Counted from the stretch's first letter, positions 1-9,250 are shown. The stretch is DNA of 56,558 nt from Saprospiraceae bacterium (GCA_016787525.1 JAEUUP010000053.1:1-56558), one strand, 5' to 3'. Program-made: numbers and translations. Notes: generated by a model not told the origin, from the letters alone.

Positions 1-175
1 TTTTTTGTCATTCAGGAGGAACCTCTTTGCCGCTTTGTCATTCAGGAGGAACCTCTTTGTCGCTTTTGTCATTCAGGAGGAAACAAAAGCGGCAAAGAGA
101 TTCCTTCTGAATGACAAAAGCGGCAAAGAGGTTCCTCCTGAATGACAAAAGCGACAAAAAAAGCGGCATAACAAA
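1..175. repeat. Palindromic repeat cluster upstream of GIY-YIG gene
   Basis: Three direct copies of a unit with core GTCATTCAGGAGGAA, each followed by a CTCTTTG-type stretch, are met by two to three reverse-complement copies (TTCCTCCTGAATGAC) from about 92 onward, so the block can fold into a long imperfect hairpin. More units occur at 637-712, on the other side of the nuclease gene. The block is truncated by the window edge. Either a REP-like family or the ends of a small mobile unit carrying the nuclease would explain it. Confidence 0.8.
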
Positions 176-226
176 GGTAGTCATACGATTTTTTAACTAA
201 ATGACAAAAAACAAAACAAAATCAAA

Positions 227-655
227 ATGAGAAGAGCTTATCACTTTTGGACTTACATCGTCACGAACTATGAACGGACGGTGATGTACACAGGCGTAAC
301 AAACAATATAGCGCAACGGCTTAAAGAGCATTACGATAATCGAGGACAGGAAAAGACGTTTGCGGGTAAGTATTATTGTTACAATTTGGTTTATTATGAA
401 TACACGACGTATATCAATAATGCCATTTATCGGGAAAAAGAAATAAAGGACATGAGTCGGGAAAAGAAGATGGCAATGATAAGTGCGGTCAATCCCGGTT
501 GGCAATTTTTGAATATTGAAGTATGTGGCGAATGGCCGCCAAAGTTTGAAGGACGTTCCTTGCGGAATGACAAAGATAAAGAAGAAGATGCGACGACAAA
601 TGATGATGATGAATGGTGGATGGGTTTAACACCGCCGCCGATTCCTCCTGAATGA
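227..655 (+). CDS. GIY-YIG family nuclease (142 aa)
   Basis: Small stand-alone GIY-YIG endonuclease of the UvrC/homing-nuclease fold. The N-terminus shows the YIV...YTG variant of the motif (residues about 9-22), followed by an Arg in QRLKEH and the conserved Glu in YREKEIK near residue 69. Stand-alone versions of this size are common and multicopy in Bacteroidota; targets are generally unknown. The ATG at 227 follows an A-rich leader typical of the phylum. The last residues (PPPIPPE) and the stop are encoded by a copy of the flanking repeat, so gene and repeat are physically fused. Repeats on both sides suggest the gene travels with, or maintains, that family (inference). Confidence 0.9.
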   Translation: MRRAYHFWTYIVTNYERTVMYTGVTNNIAQRLKEHYDNRGQEKTFAGKYYCYNLVYYEYTTYINNAIYREKEIKDMSREKKMAMISAVNPGWQFLNIEVCGEWPPKFEGRSLRNDKDKEEDATTNDDDEWWMGLTPPPIPPE

Positions 656-712
656 CAAAAGCGATTCCTACTGAATGACAAAGGCGGCATGACAAAAGCG
701 GCATGACAAAGA
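637..712. repeat. Repeat units downstream of GIY-YIG gene
   Basis: Two TCCTCCTGAATGACAAAAGCG-like units (the second reads CTACTGAATGAC) and two shortened GCGGCATGACAAA units run from the end of the GIY-YIG gene to 15 bases before hsdR. They match the arms of the 1-175 cluster. The hsdR leader therefore begins inside repeat sequence, suggesting the nuclease and its repeats were inserted just upstream of hsdR. Confidence 0.75.
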
Positions 713-726
713 AAAAGCAATAAATA

Positions 727-3636
727 ATGGCAAAACAATCGGAACAAGTCTTAGAAGAACAATTGGTCGCACAACTGCAAAAGTTGGGCTACGAATCAGT
801 GGTGATTAAAGACGAAGCGGCTTTGATTGCCAATCTGAAAACACAATTAGAAAAACACAACCATTGTACTTTTTCAAAAACAGAATTTGAAAAAGTGATG
901 AATCTATTGAGCAAAGGGACGGTGTTTGAAAAAGCGAAATTACTGAGGGGTAAGAAACAACACATCGTTAGGGACAATGGCGACAATCTGTATTTCGAGT
1001 TTTTGAATACAGACCATTGGTGTCAAAATCAATATCAAGTCGCACATCAAATCAGTCAAGAAGGCACATACAAAAATCGTTATGATGTCACTTTGTTAAT
1101 CAACGGTTTGCCTTTGGTTCAGATAGAATTGAAACGAAAAGGTTTGGAACTGAAAGAAGCGTTTAATCAAATCAATCGGTATCAAAGACATTCATTTGGG
1201 TCAAGTGCGGCGTTGTTTCAGTTTGTTCAAATCTTTATCATCAGCAATGGAGTGAACACAAAATACTATGCAAACAATCGGCATCAGAGTTTCAAACAGA
1301 CTTTTTATTGGACAGATATAGAGAACCGTCGTCAAACCAATATTTTGAATGGTTTTACTGAGGGGTTCTTAGAACCGTGTCATTTGTCCAAAATGATATG
1401 CAAGCATATCGTCTTGAACGAAGCCTATAAGATACCAATGGTTTTGAGACCGTATCAGTTTTATGCCGTTGAAGCCTTGATAGACCGCGTGAAAAACTCT
1501 ACAAAGAACGGATATATATGGCACACAACAGGCAGTGGCAAAACCTTGACAAGTTTCAAAGCCAGTCAGATAATTATGGAAATGCCCGAAGTCCATAAAG
1601 TGGTGTTTGTGGTGGACAGAAAAGATTTGGATTACCAAACGACGAAAGAATTTAACAGCTTTTGCGAAGGCAGTATTGACGGCACAGACAATACAAGCAA
1701 TTTGGTGAAACAGTTTCTCGGCACGTACAAAGATAAAAAAGGTCAAAGCAAAGACACAAAACTCATCGTCACGACGATTCAAAAACTGAATACCGCGATG
1801 ACCAAACTAAAATATGAAAAAGCGATGTCAGATTTGAAAGACAAACGTATAGTTTTCATATTCGATGAATGTCACCGCAGTCAATTTGGCGAAACGCATA
1901 AAAGGATAAAAGCCTTTTTCAATAATATTCAAATGTTCGGTTTTACAGGCACACCGATATTTGCAGACAATTCCGCTAAAAACGAATTGGGCAAACGAAC
2001 AACCTTTGATTTATTTCAAGACTGTTTGCATAAATACGTGATAACAGATGCGATACGCGATGAGAATGTCTTAAAATTTTCGGTAGAATACGTCGGACGT
2101 TACAAACACAAAGACGGACGCGAAACGAATATAGATATTGAAGTCGAAGACATTGACACCAAAGAGTTGATGGAAGACGAAAAACGATTGGAGAAAATAG
2201 CAAACTATATCATTGCACACCACAATCGCAAAACACACAATCGAGAGTTTACGGGTATGTTTTGTGTCAACAGTGTACCAACCTTAATAAAATACTACGA
2301 TATACTGAAACGAAAGAAAGAAGAAGGCTTGCACGATTTGACTATTGCGACGATATTTAGTTATGGTGCAAATCCCGATGATGCCGATGCAAATGGTTTT
2401 ACGCAATTTGAACGCGACTTTGACAATGCAGAATTTAATACAGTTGCCGAAGATACTGAGGGGTATGCTATCAATGCCACGCATCGAGAAAAGTTAGACG
2501 CATACATTGCCGATTACAACCAAATGTTCAATACAAAATTCAGTACCAAAGAAAGTGAGAGTTTTTACGCCTATTATAATGATGTTTCCAAAAAAGTAAA
2601 AGAACGAAAGATAGATGTGTTATTGGTTGTCAATATGTTTTTGACAGGTTTTGACAGTCCAAGTTTGAATACTTTGTATGTGGACAAAAACTTACAATAT
2701 CACGGTTTGATACAAGCCTATTCGAGAACAAACAGGATACTGAATGAGCAAAAATCACAAGGCAATATCGTCGCTTTCAGAAATCTGAAAAGCCGAACCG
2801 ATGAAGCGATAACGCTTTTCAGCAATAAAGAAGCGATAGAAGAGATTATTATGGAGCCGTATGAAAACTATACGGCAAAATTTGACAAAGCTTATGAACA
2901 TTTATTGGCGTTGACACCGACCGTTGATAGTGTCAATGATTTAGTGACAGAAGATGATGAATTAGCATTTGTCAAAGCATTCAGAGAGTTGATGCGGCTC
3001 AAAAATGTCTTGTCAGCCTTTGCAGATTTCAGTTGGGAAGATTTGGATATGACCGAACAAACCTTTGAAGATTTCAAAAGCAAATACCTTGACTTGCACG
3101 ACAAAGTAAAAACAAACCACCAAAAAGAGAAAGTGTCAATTTTGGAAGACGTGGATTTTGAATTGGAATTGATACACCGCGACGAAATCAATGTGGCGTA
3201 TATCATTCAACTTTTAATCAAACTGAAATCGCAAAAGAAAAAAGATAAAAGCAAAGTCGAACAAGAAATAGCGAACTTACTGAATACAGAAGTTACATTA
3301 AGAAGCAAACGCGAATTGATAGAGAAGTTCATTGAAGAAAACCTATTGGTTATCAGCGATTCAGACGAAATACAAAGCGAATTTGATAAGTTTTGGCATA
3401 AAGAACAACAGAAAGCATTCGAGAAATTAGTAGAAGAAGAAAATCTATCCGCCGAGAAAACAGAAAAACTCATAGAAGATTATCTTTTTGCCGAACGCGA
3501 ACCTTTGCGTGATGAAGTTTTAGGCTTGCTTGAAGGCGAGAAGCCGAGTATTTTGCAAAGGAAGAAATTGGGCGATAGGATATTGAAACGGTTGATGGAT
3601 TTTGTTGAGACGTTTATTAATGGGATGACGGGGTAA
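727..3636 (+). CDS. hsdR: Type I restriction enzyme R subunit (HsdR, 969 aa)
   Basis: Motor and nuclease subunit of a type I restriction-modification complex: ATP-driven DNA translocation followed by cleavage. The N-terminal nuclease domain has the RYDVTLLINGLPLVQIELKR stretch (about residues 118-138), giving the D...QxE-x-K motif. Walker A is TTGSGKT (about 265), the DEAD-type box is DECH (about 383), followed by GFTGTP, and the helicase C domain ends with FLTGFDSP and QAYSRTNR. A helical C-terminal region completes a normal length. No hsdM or hsdS follows; if they exist they lie left of the window, separated from hsdR by the GIY-YIG unit. Two copies of the TACTGAGGGG word fall inside, both read as TEG. 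Confidence 0.95.
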   Translation: MAKQSEQVLEEQLVAQLQKLGYESVVIKDEAALIANLKTQLEKHNHCTFSKTEFEKVMNLLSKGTVFEKAKLLRGKKQHIVRDNGDNLYFEFLNTDHWCQNQYQVAHQISQEGTYKNRYDVTLLINGLPLVQIELKRKGLELKEAFNQINRYQRHSFGSSAALFQFVQIFIISNGVNTKYYANNRHQSFKQTFYWTDIENRRQTNILNGFTEGFLEPCHLSKMICKHIVLNEAYKIPMVLRPYQFYAVEALIDRVKNSTKNGYIWHTTGSGKTLTSFKASQIIMEMPEVHKVVFVVDRKDLDYQTTKEFNSFCEGSIDGTDNTSNLVKQFLGTYKDKKGQSKDTKLIVTTIQKLNTAMTKLKYEKAMSDLKDKRIVFIFDECHRSQFGETHKRIKAFFNNIQMFGFTGTPIFADNSAKNELGKRTTFDLFQDCLHKYVITDAIRDENVLKFSVEYVGRYKHKDGRETNIDIEVEDIDTKELMEDEKRLEKIANYIIAHHNRKTHNREFTGMFCVNSVPTLIKYYDILKRKKEEGLHDLTIATIFSYGANPDDADANGFTQFERDFDNAEFNTVAEDTEGYAINATHREKLDAYIADYNQMFNTKFSTKESESFYAYYNDVSKKVKERKIDVLLVVNMFLTGFDSPSLNTLYVDKNLQYHGLIQAYSRTNRILNEQKSQGNIVAFRNLKSRTDEAITLFSNKEAIEEIIMEPYENYTAKFDKAYEHLLALTPTVDSVNDLVTEDDELAFVKAFRELMRLKNVLSAFADFSWEDLDMTEQTFEDFKSKYLDLHDKVKTNHQKEKVSILEDVDFELELIHRDEINVAYIIQLLIKLKSQKKKDKSKVEQEIANLLNTEVTLRSKRELIEKFIEENLLVISDSDEIQSEFDKFWHKEQQKAFEKLVEEENLSAEKTEKLIEDYLFAEREPLRDEVLGLLEGEKPSILQRKKLGDRILKRLMDFVETFINGMTG

Positions 3637-3829
3637 GAAAGGATTCTCGCGGGTGCAAAGATAAAAAAAACCTCGCCGATGTTGGCAATCTCAAAGTGCG
3701 TTCGGAGATTATCTGTGCGACTTCTGACAAGGTCGAAAAAGCGAATGATGGTTGTATTTCTAAAAATATGTCGTGCCTACTTATCGTTTTCAATTTCAAA
3801 ACCATTTCTCAGTAAAACACACTTTCGTC

Positions 3830-4501
3830 ATGAAAAAAAACTTTGCAACAACCTGTATCCACACATTTTTAAGCCTTGTTTTAGTCCTTAGTTTGATGTC
3901 TTTTGGTTCTGTGGCGTGTCACCACCCTATCACTATTGCGACAGAAACACCAGACACACTAAAAAAGGACACAACTTTATTGTTTGTGGGCAATAGTCTG
4001 ACTTACAGCAACAATTTGCCCCAATTAGTCGCCGACTTTGCGCAGTCGAAAGGGCGGCATATCAAAGTAGAGATGTTGGCATTGCCCAACTATGCTTTGG
4101 TTGACCACTTAGCCGATGGCAATGTCCAGAAAATGATAGCGACTAAGCAATACCAATACGTTATTGTGCAGCAAGGCCCTTCATCGCAGTTAGAAGGGCG
4201 CACCTTATTGTTAGAAGCAGCTACTACTTTCAAGACTTTGTGCCAAGAAAATGATGCAAAACTGGCATTTTATATGGTCTGGCCTGCTTTTGCCAATTAT
4301 TACAATTTTGATGGTGTTATTCGAAACTACACCGAAGCAGCAACAACGACAAATGCCCTTTTATGTCCTGTAGGCACGGTATGGAAAGCCTATATTGACC
4401 GCACCCACGACCTTTCTTACTATGGCGACGACCAATTTCATCCTTCTTTGAAGGGTAGCCAAATAGCAGCTGAGGTGATTTACGAATCTTTGTTTAAGTA
4501 A
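3830..4501 (+). CDS. SGNH/GDSL-type hydrolase, putative lipoprotein (223 aa)
   Basis: The ATG at 3830 is preferred over an upstream start at 3773 because it opens a signal peptide (MKKNFAT, hydrophobic core, then SVAC), consistent with lipoprotein processing. Mature sequence has block I as LLFVGNSLTYSNNLP and the C-terminal catalytic pair as DDQFHPS, the D-x-x-H of SGNH esterases; GPSSQ resembles block III. Likely a cell-envelope esterase or deacetylase; the substrate is not evident. It resembles the DUF4886-type SGNH branch common in Bacteroidota. No operon partner: hsdR ends about 190 bases upstream and the next gene is convergent. Confidence 0.8.
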   Translation: MKKNFATTCIHTFLSLVLVLSLMSFGSVACHHPITIATETPDTLKKDTTLLFVGNSLTYSNNLPQLVADFAQSKGRHIKVEMLALPNYALVDHLADGNVQKMIATKQYQYVIVQQGPSSQLEGRTLLLEAATTFKTLCQENDAKLAFYMVWPAFANYYNFDGVIRNYTEAATTTNALLCPVGTVWKAYIDRTHDLSYYGDDQFHPSLKGSQIAAEVIYESLFK

Positions 4502-4825
4502 CTGAGGTTACGCACCGTGCAGTTTACGCACTGTTTTTTGCTACGCAAAAAAAAAGCGTGCTTTTGATTATTTCTTTTGGAGTTTGATAACGACATAAAT
4601 AAATACTAAGCATATACACAACATTGGTCGCAAGCTCCCTCGTTACAAGAATAATTTTTTATAGAGCGAAGTCAATTTTTGAGCTTTTCAAGCTCAAAAA
4701 TTGACTTCGCTCTGAAAAAAATTATTCCAAAGCACGCATTTTGTCCAAAGGACTCCTTCGTCCGCGAGGACTCCTTTGGAGGAGAGCAAAGCGAAAAACA
4801 ATGAGTGGTAAGTTTTAAAACAGCT
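4502..4825. repeat. Diverged MITE-like element with 24-bp-arm hairpin
   Basis: Gap between convergent genes. It starts with ACTGAGGTTACGCACCGTGC and a GTTTTTTGCTACGCAAAAAA stem, recognisable as a diverged relative of the elements at 5938-6203 and 23961-24162. At 4663-4686 and 4690-4713 lies a perfect 24-bp inverted repeat with a 3-base loop (arm begins AGAGCGAAGTCAATTTTTGA), corresponding to the central hairpin of the other copies. No coding sequence is supported. Confidence 0.7.
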
Positions 4826-5902
4826 TCAGAGCGTTTTATACTGTCCTTCTTCCAAAACGAAGAAATCGTCGTTCGATAAACCCCTCAGTATCAAGGCTTT
4901 TTCCAGTTCTTCGATGGGTTCATTCTGTCCGTCATCGGCTAATGGAAATGTACTGTGGTGAATGGCTAAAGATTGCTCGGCATTGACATCTAAATGAATT
5001 TGAACTGCTTCACTGGGCGAACAATGGATAGCAGACATAAACCATTCGGGCTTATATGCGCCAATGGGAATGAGTGCCAAGCGGATTTTACCAAACTTTT
5101 CGCCTATTGACTTAAAAAAAGTGGCGTAACCCGAATCTCCTGCAAAGTAAATATGACCCGATTGAGGGCTTGACACGACAAAACCCGACCATAAGGTTGC
5201 ATTTCGGTCTTTTGTCCCTCGCCCAGAAAAGTGTTGAGCAGGCACGCAGGTGATGGTTAGTTCTGTGTTGTCTTTTTTGAAGGTGTGCGTGTCCCACCAG
5301 TCCATATCCACCGTTTTTTCTATGCCATATTTATTCAAAAACTGCGAAACACCTAAAGAAGTGACCACCAAAGGCTTGTGTTGGGCATAAATTTTAGGCA
5401 AATGAACAATATCGAGGTGGTCCCAATGGTTGTGGCTCTGCAAAATCAAGTGAATAGGCGGCAAATCTTCCATTTTGATGCCCGCTGGACGCACTCTTTT
5501 GGGCCCAGCCCATTGCACAGGACTCGTTCGGTTGTACCAAACAGGGTCGGTGAGTATATTGATGCCGTCCATTTGTACCAAAACCGTTGAGTGCCCCACA
5601 TAAGTGACACGCACTTCGCCGCTCGATACTGAGGGGGTGGGTTTATCGCCTAAAACGGGGTTTTCGATTATTTTCCAAGGTTTTTTAACTCGTTTTTGGT
5701 CTGATTGCCACTTCAAAACATCTGACAAACCGCGTGCTTTATGTCCAGAAGGATTAAAAAATTGTTTTCCATCAAAATGGTCGCTCACAGCTCCTTTATA
5801 AAGAGGCGCAGAAATGGCGCGGCCGATAATCAAGGCACTCAATGGCACAGCCGCGATAACAGCTAAAATTGTCAACAGCATTTTAGAATAGTTTTGATAC
5901 AA
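4826..5902 (-). CDS. MBL-fold metallo-hydrolase, NAPE-PLD/UlaG-like (358 aa)
   Basis: Zinc-dependent metallo-beta-lactamase-fold hydrolase. A hydrophobic N-terminal segment (residues about 8-30) suggests membrane anchoring or export. The fold is shown by VTYVGHSTVLVQMDG, then the metal motif SHNHWDHLD (HxHxDH), a downstream PAQHFSGRG histidine, the bridging Asp in YFAGDSGY, and a final His in AIHHSTFPLADD. The GHST and PAQHWSGR-type signatures match the N-acyl-phosphatidylethanolamine phospholipase D branch, so a phospholipid-derived substrate is plausible but not proven. The TACTGAGGGG word occurs near both ends, read as LRG and PSV. Confidence 0.85.
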   Translation of the reverse strand: MYQNYSKMLLTILAVIAAVPLSALIIGRAISAPLYKGAVSDHFDGKQFFNPSGHKARGLSDVLKWQSDQKRVKKPWKIIENPVLGDKPTPSVSSGEVRVTYVGHSTVLVQMDGINILTDPVWYNRTSPVQWAGPKRVRPAGIKMEDLPPIHLILQSHNHWDHLDIVHLPKIYAQHKPLVVTSLGVSQFLNKYGIEKTVDMDWWDTHTFKKDNTELTITCVPAQHFSGRGTKDRNATLWSGFVVSSPQSGHIYFAGDSGYATFFKSIGEKFGKIRLALIPIGAYKPEWFMSAIHCSPSEAVQIHLDVNAEQSLAIHHSTFPLADDGQNEPIEELEKALILRGLSNDDFFVLEEGQYKTL

Positions 5903-5937
5903 TAAAATAGTGTGTGGTCATTCAACGATATGAGTCA

Positions 5938-6203
5938 TTATCTATAAGAAACTGTTTTAAAACTTAAAACTGATGTTACGCACGATACAATTACTGACTG
6001 TTTTTTGCTCCGCAAAAAAGACGTACTACAAAACTACTTTTTTTAGACCGAAGTTAATTTCCCCATCGCTTGCGATTGTAAAATTAACTTCGCTCTGATA
6101 GATTCTTTTTATTGTACGCTTTTTTTGTATAGCAAAAAACAGTGCGTAACCTCTACATTGCGTAACATCAGTTTTAAGTTTTAAAACAGTTTCTAAAAGA
6201 TAA
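5938..6203. mobile_element. MITE-like non-coding element (copy A, ~266 bp)
   Basis: Perfect 36-bp terminal inverted repeats occupy 5947-5982 and 6159-6194 (they begin AGAAACTGTTTTAAAACTTA and end in a TGATGTTACGCA core); weaker pairing extends to 5938 and 6203. An internal hairpin around 6046-6097 (AGACCGAAGTTAATTT versus AAATTAACTTCG) is imperfect here. The interior closely matches 23961-24162. No transposase is encoded, so it would depend on an enzyme in trans. It lies between two minus-strand genes. Confidence 0.8.
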
Positions 6204-6298
6204 GCCTCAAATAGTTGAATCGAACCACTAAAAGGTAGGACGGTTGGCAATGGAAGATATTTTATAGGCTTGTATTTTTGTGTTTGGTCGTTTTTTTT

Positions 6299-6841
6299 CT
6301 AAAATTGCCAAACATCGAGGTGTTTGACAAAGATTTTTGCCAAATTTTCTGCATCAGAAATGCCGCGATGGTGAATCCCTGTAAACTCAAAACCTTCTCT
6401 TTCGACTGCTTTTTTCAGTCCAATAGGCATTCGGAGGCGTTTCATTTTCATATATTGGTCTTTAAGGTTGATATGATAGTCGAGCCAAGCCGTTCCAATA
6501 TCATGCCTCTGACATTCAGCCGCTAATTGGCGTTTATCGAATCCACCCCACGAGCAAAGCATGTAATCATCGTCTTCAAGGTCAATAAAATCCATAAAAT
6601 CATCAATAACACGTGGGAAAGTTTCGGCTCTATTGACATCAATTTGAGAAATAGACGTTAAATGTCGGCAAAAATCGGACAAAACAGGATGAATTGTTGG
6701 GCGAATAAAAGTATCAAAACTATCTATGACCTCTCCGAAATCATCGAGTTTAACAGCACCAATTTCTATGGTTTCCATTTCCGTACCCGATGGGCGATTT
6801 TGCCAACACGTGCATTCAAGGTCAAAAATTATGAAGTTCAT
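6299..6841 (-). CDS. DEDDh 3'-5' exonuclease, KapD/ERI1-like (180 aa)
   Basis: RNase T/DnaQ-superfamily exonuclease. Start chosen at 6841 because the ExoI motif begins immediately (MNFIIFDLECTCW), as in stand-alone KapD/ERI1-type proteins; the open frame upstream is non-conserved and holds a TACTGAGGGG word at 6905. Acidic residues of ExoI (D7, E9) are followed by an ExoII-type region (CSWGGFDKRQL) and ExoIII with catalytic His and Asp in HHRGISDAENLA. Length matches the family. Substrate is probably RNA or ssDNA ends; the exact role is unknown. Divergent from the next gene. Confidence 0.88.
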   Translation of the reverse strand: MNFIIFDLECTCWQNRPSGTEMETIEIGAVKLDDFGEVIDSFDTFIRPTIHPVLSDFCRHLTSISQIDVNRAETFPRVIDDFMDFIDLEDDDYMLCSWGGFDKRQLAAECQRHDIGTAWLDYHINLKDQYMKMKRLRMPIGLKKAVEREGFEFTGIHHRGISDAENLAKIFVKHLDVWQF

Positions 6842-6964
6842 ATTCAGTCGAAAGTGATGAGTGATTGAGCGGTTGCGTGTATTAATGGCACAAATATCGT
6901 TAGACCCCTCAGTATTTGACAATTTTGGCATATCTTTTTTCGATTTAATCCTAACTTAACACAG

Positions 6965-6991
6965 TTTGACTCGTTTAAAAACCTATTTTTG
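6965..6991 (+). promoter_or_regulatory. Candidate promoter for the AlaDH-like gene
   Basis: TTTG at 6965-6968 and TATTTTTG at 6984-6991 match the Bacteroidota -33/-7 elements, but the 15-base spacing is shorter than usual. Predicted start is about 38 bases before the gene at 7036. Confidence 0.35.
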
Positions 6992-7035
6992 CCGCTTATT
7001 CATCAATCCAAATAAAACTAAAATTTTTCTAACAC

Positions 7036-8247
7036 ATGAAATTCGGAATTATCAAAGAAGGGAAAGTTCCACCCGATGCCCGTGCCGCTTTAACGCCCAA
7101 ACAATGTGCTTTTATACAACAGAACTTTCCAGATGTGCGTATTGTCGTTGAGCCTTGTTCACACCGTTGTTTTCCAGATGATGCCTATCGTACTGAGGGG
7201 GTCGAAGTGTCGAGTGATTTGAGCGATTGCGACATACTTTTGGGTATCAAAGAAGTGCCAATTCCGCTTTTAATGGCTGATAAAACTTATTTTTTCTTTT
7301 CACATACCATTAAAAAACAGCCACACAACCGTGCGTTGTTACAAGCCATTATTGAAAAAAATATCCGCATCATTGACTACGAAGTTTTGACTGATGATAA
7401 CGGCAAACGTTTGATTGCTTTTGGCAAATTTGCAGGTATGGTCGGCGCGCACAACGGTTTGTTGGCTTATGGATTGCGAACAGGGACGTTTACTTTGCCT
7501 CGTTTGTATCAACTGGCGCATTATGCCGATGCTAAAGAGATATATAAAACGGTAAAGTTCCCACCTATGAAAGTAGTCATCACAGGTGGCGGGCGTGTAG
7601 CAAATGGTGCGCTTGAAGTCATACAAGATGCTGGCTTTCAAAGAGTTGGTATTGAAGAATATTTGACAAAAAGCTTTGATTTTCCTGTTTTTGTACGTTT
7701 GCATCCAGCAGATTATGCCGCCCACAACGACCCAACTATTCCTTTCGACAAAAAGGATTATTACAGCGACCCCTCAGTATATCATTCTGTTTTTTCTAAA
7801 TTTTATGAAACAACAGATTTGTTTATCAATGGCATTTTTTACGACGCACGTGCGCCCCGTTTTTTTGAATTGGAAGACATGGCATCTGACACATTCAAAA
7901 TCAAAGTCCTCGCCGATGTGTCATGCGATTTGATGCCTTATTCATCTGTCCCAACGACCATTCGTGCGACAAAAATTACAGACCCATTTTTTGGGTTTGA
8001 CAAAACAACGCATCAAGAAGTAGCCCCTTTTGCAGACAATGCAGTGACGATGATGACGATTGACAATTTGCCTAATGAGTTGCCACGCGATGCATCAGAG
8101 TTTTTTGGAGAGCAATTTATCACTCATATTTTGCCTGAAATACTAAAAGAAGAGTATTCAGATGTACTTTTACGCGCTACGATAGCCATGGATGGTCAGT
8201 TGCGATCACCTTTTTCGTATTTACATGATTATGTTTTTGGGTCTTAG
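7036..8247 (+). CDS. AlaDH/PNT-family oxidoreductase, saccharopine-dehydrogenase-like (403 aa)
   Basis: NAD(P)-dependent enzyme of the alanine dehydrogenase / lysine-forming saccharopine dehydrogenase group. N-terminal domain begins FGIIKEGKVPPDARAALTP with conserved K and R substrate contacts and contains GIKEVP; the Rossmann nucleotide-binding motif is VVITGGGRVANGA (about residues 178-190). The C-terminal part (DLFINGIFYDARAPRFF, ADVSCDLM) fits the LYS1-like branch better than true alanine dehydrogenase. Metabolic role could be amino-acid oxidation; substrate not assignable. Two TACTGAGGGG words lie inside (TEG and PSV), the first replacing a loop that is variable in the family. Confidence 0.8.
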   Translation: MKFGIIKEGKVPPDARAALTPKQCAFIQQNFPDVRIVVEPCSHRCFPDDAYRTEGVEVSSDLSDCDILLGIKEVPIPLLMADKTYFFFSHTIKKQPHNRALLQAIIEKNIRIIDYEVLTDDNGKRLIAFGKFAGMVGAHNGLLAYGLRTGTFTLPRLYQLAHYADAKEIYKTVKFPPMKVVITGGGRVANGALEVIQDAGFQRVGIEEYLTKSFDFPVFVRLHPADYAAHNDPTIPFDKKDYYSDPSVYHSVFSKFYETTDLFINGIFYDARAPRFFELEDMASDTFKIKVLADVSCDLMPYSSVPTTIRATKITDPFFGFDKTTHQEVAPFADNAVTMMTIDNLPNELPRDASEFFGEQFITHILPEILKEEYSDVLLRATIAMDGQLRSPFSYLHDYVFGS

Positions 8248-8275
8248 TCATTCATTATTGCCATTACAGTTATTT

Positions 8276-9208
8276 ATGAAACCCATCTTACGACTTATTC
8301 GATTTCCAAATTTGGTGATTGTGGTTTTGACACAATATCTATTGCAATATGCCGTCTTGATACCTGCTATCAAAAAGATGGGGATGTTGCCCGTTTTACC
8401 GCATTTTGAGTTTTTTTTACTCGTTTTATCCACTGTTTTGATTGCAGCAGGTGGCTATGTGGTAAATGACATTGAAGATGTGGCGATTGACCGATTGAAC
8501 AAACCTGAACATAAACGCATCGTAGAACGGATTTATTCCATCCGACAATCTTGGTGGATTTATTGGTTTTTGACCATTTTAGGATTCGTCATCAGTCTGT
8601 ATTTGGCGATTTATGTCAAAAATTTGGGGCAATTATTGATTTATCCTTTGGCTGTTTTTTTGCTGTATGCCTACTCTCATTGGTTCAAACGACAACCTTT
8701 GACGGGCAATTTGGTGGTGTCTTTTTTCTGTGCTTTCGTGGCGTGGGTCGTCTTTTATGCCCAAAGCCTCGCCCCTATTTTTTCCTTTTTTATGAAAACC
8801 CATTGGCTTGAGTCGGTGCAAACAACCTTTGTGGGTTACGCTGTTTTTGCATTTTTTTCCACGTTGTTTAGAGAAATTGTCAAAGATATTGAAGATGCTG
8901 AAGGTGATTTGGCGGGCGATTGTCGCACTTTACCTATTGTATTGGGCGTTTTGGGTAGTAAAATTGTTGCAGCACTTGTTGGTGTGCTGTTTATTGGATT
9001 CATCGGTTATTTCAGTTTTTTACTGAGGGGGTCAAATAGCATGATCAAAATACTGATTTTAAATTTAACCGTCACTTTACCCATGCTCTACGCTTTGTTT
9101 TTATTGATAAAAGCCAAAGAAAAAAAAGAATTTTCCTTCCTCAGTCAATTAGCAAAAGCCATCATGCTGAGTGGTTTGATTTTTATTGTAGTTATGAAAT
9201 GGGCTTAA
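8276..9208 (+). CDS. UbiA-family prenyltransferase (310 aa)
   Basis: Integral membrane aromatic/isoprenoid prenyltransferase. The ATG at 8276 is preferred because MKPILRLIRFPNL is the usual start of the family; an in-frame upstream start would overlap the preceding gene. First aspartate-rich motif is NDIEDVAIDRLNKP (NDxxDxxxD) and the second is KDIEDAEGDLAGD, separated by several hydrophobic segments (about 8-9 predicted in total). Bacteroidota homologues are often labelled geranylgeranylglycerol-phosphate geranylgeranyltransferase; quinone or lipid pathways are both possible. It follows the previous gene by 28 bases, likely co-transcribed. Confidence 0.88.
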   Translation: MKPILRLIRFPNLVIVVLTQYLLQYAVLIPAIKKMGMLPVLPHFEFFLLVLSTVLIAAGGYVVNDIEDVAIDRLNKPEHKRIVERIYSIRQSWWIYWFLTILGFVISLYLAIYVKNLGQLLIYPLAVFLLYAYSHWFKRQPLTGNLVVSFFCAFVAWVVFYAQSLAPIFSFFMKTHWLESVQTTFVGYAVFAFFSTLFREIVKDIEDAEGDLAGDCRTLPIVLGVLGSKIVAALVGVLFIGFIGYFSFLLRGSNSMIKILILNLTVTLPMLYALFLLIKAKEKKEFSFLSQLAKAIMLSGLIFIVVMKWA

Positions 9209-9250
9209 TATTTCTCTTTCCCTCTTTTTACAAACCAACTATCTGCAACT

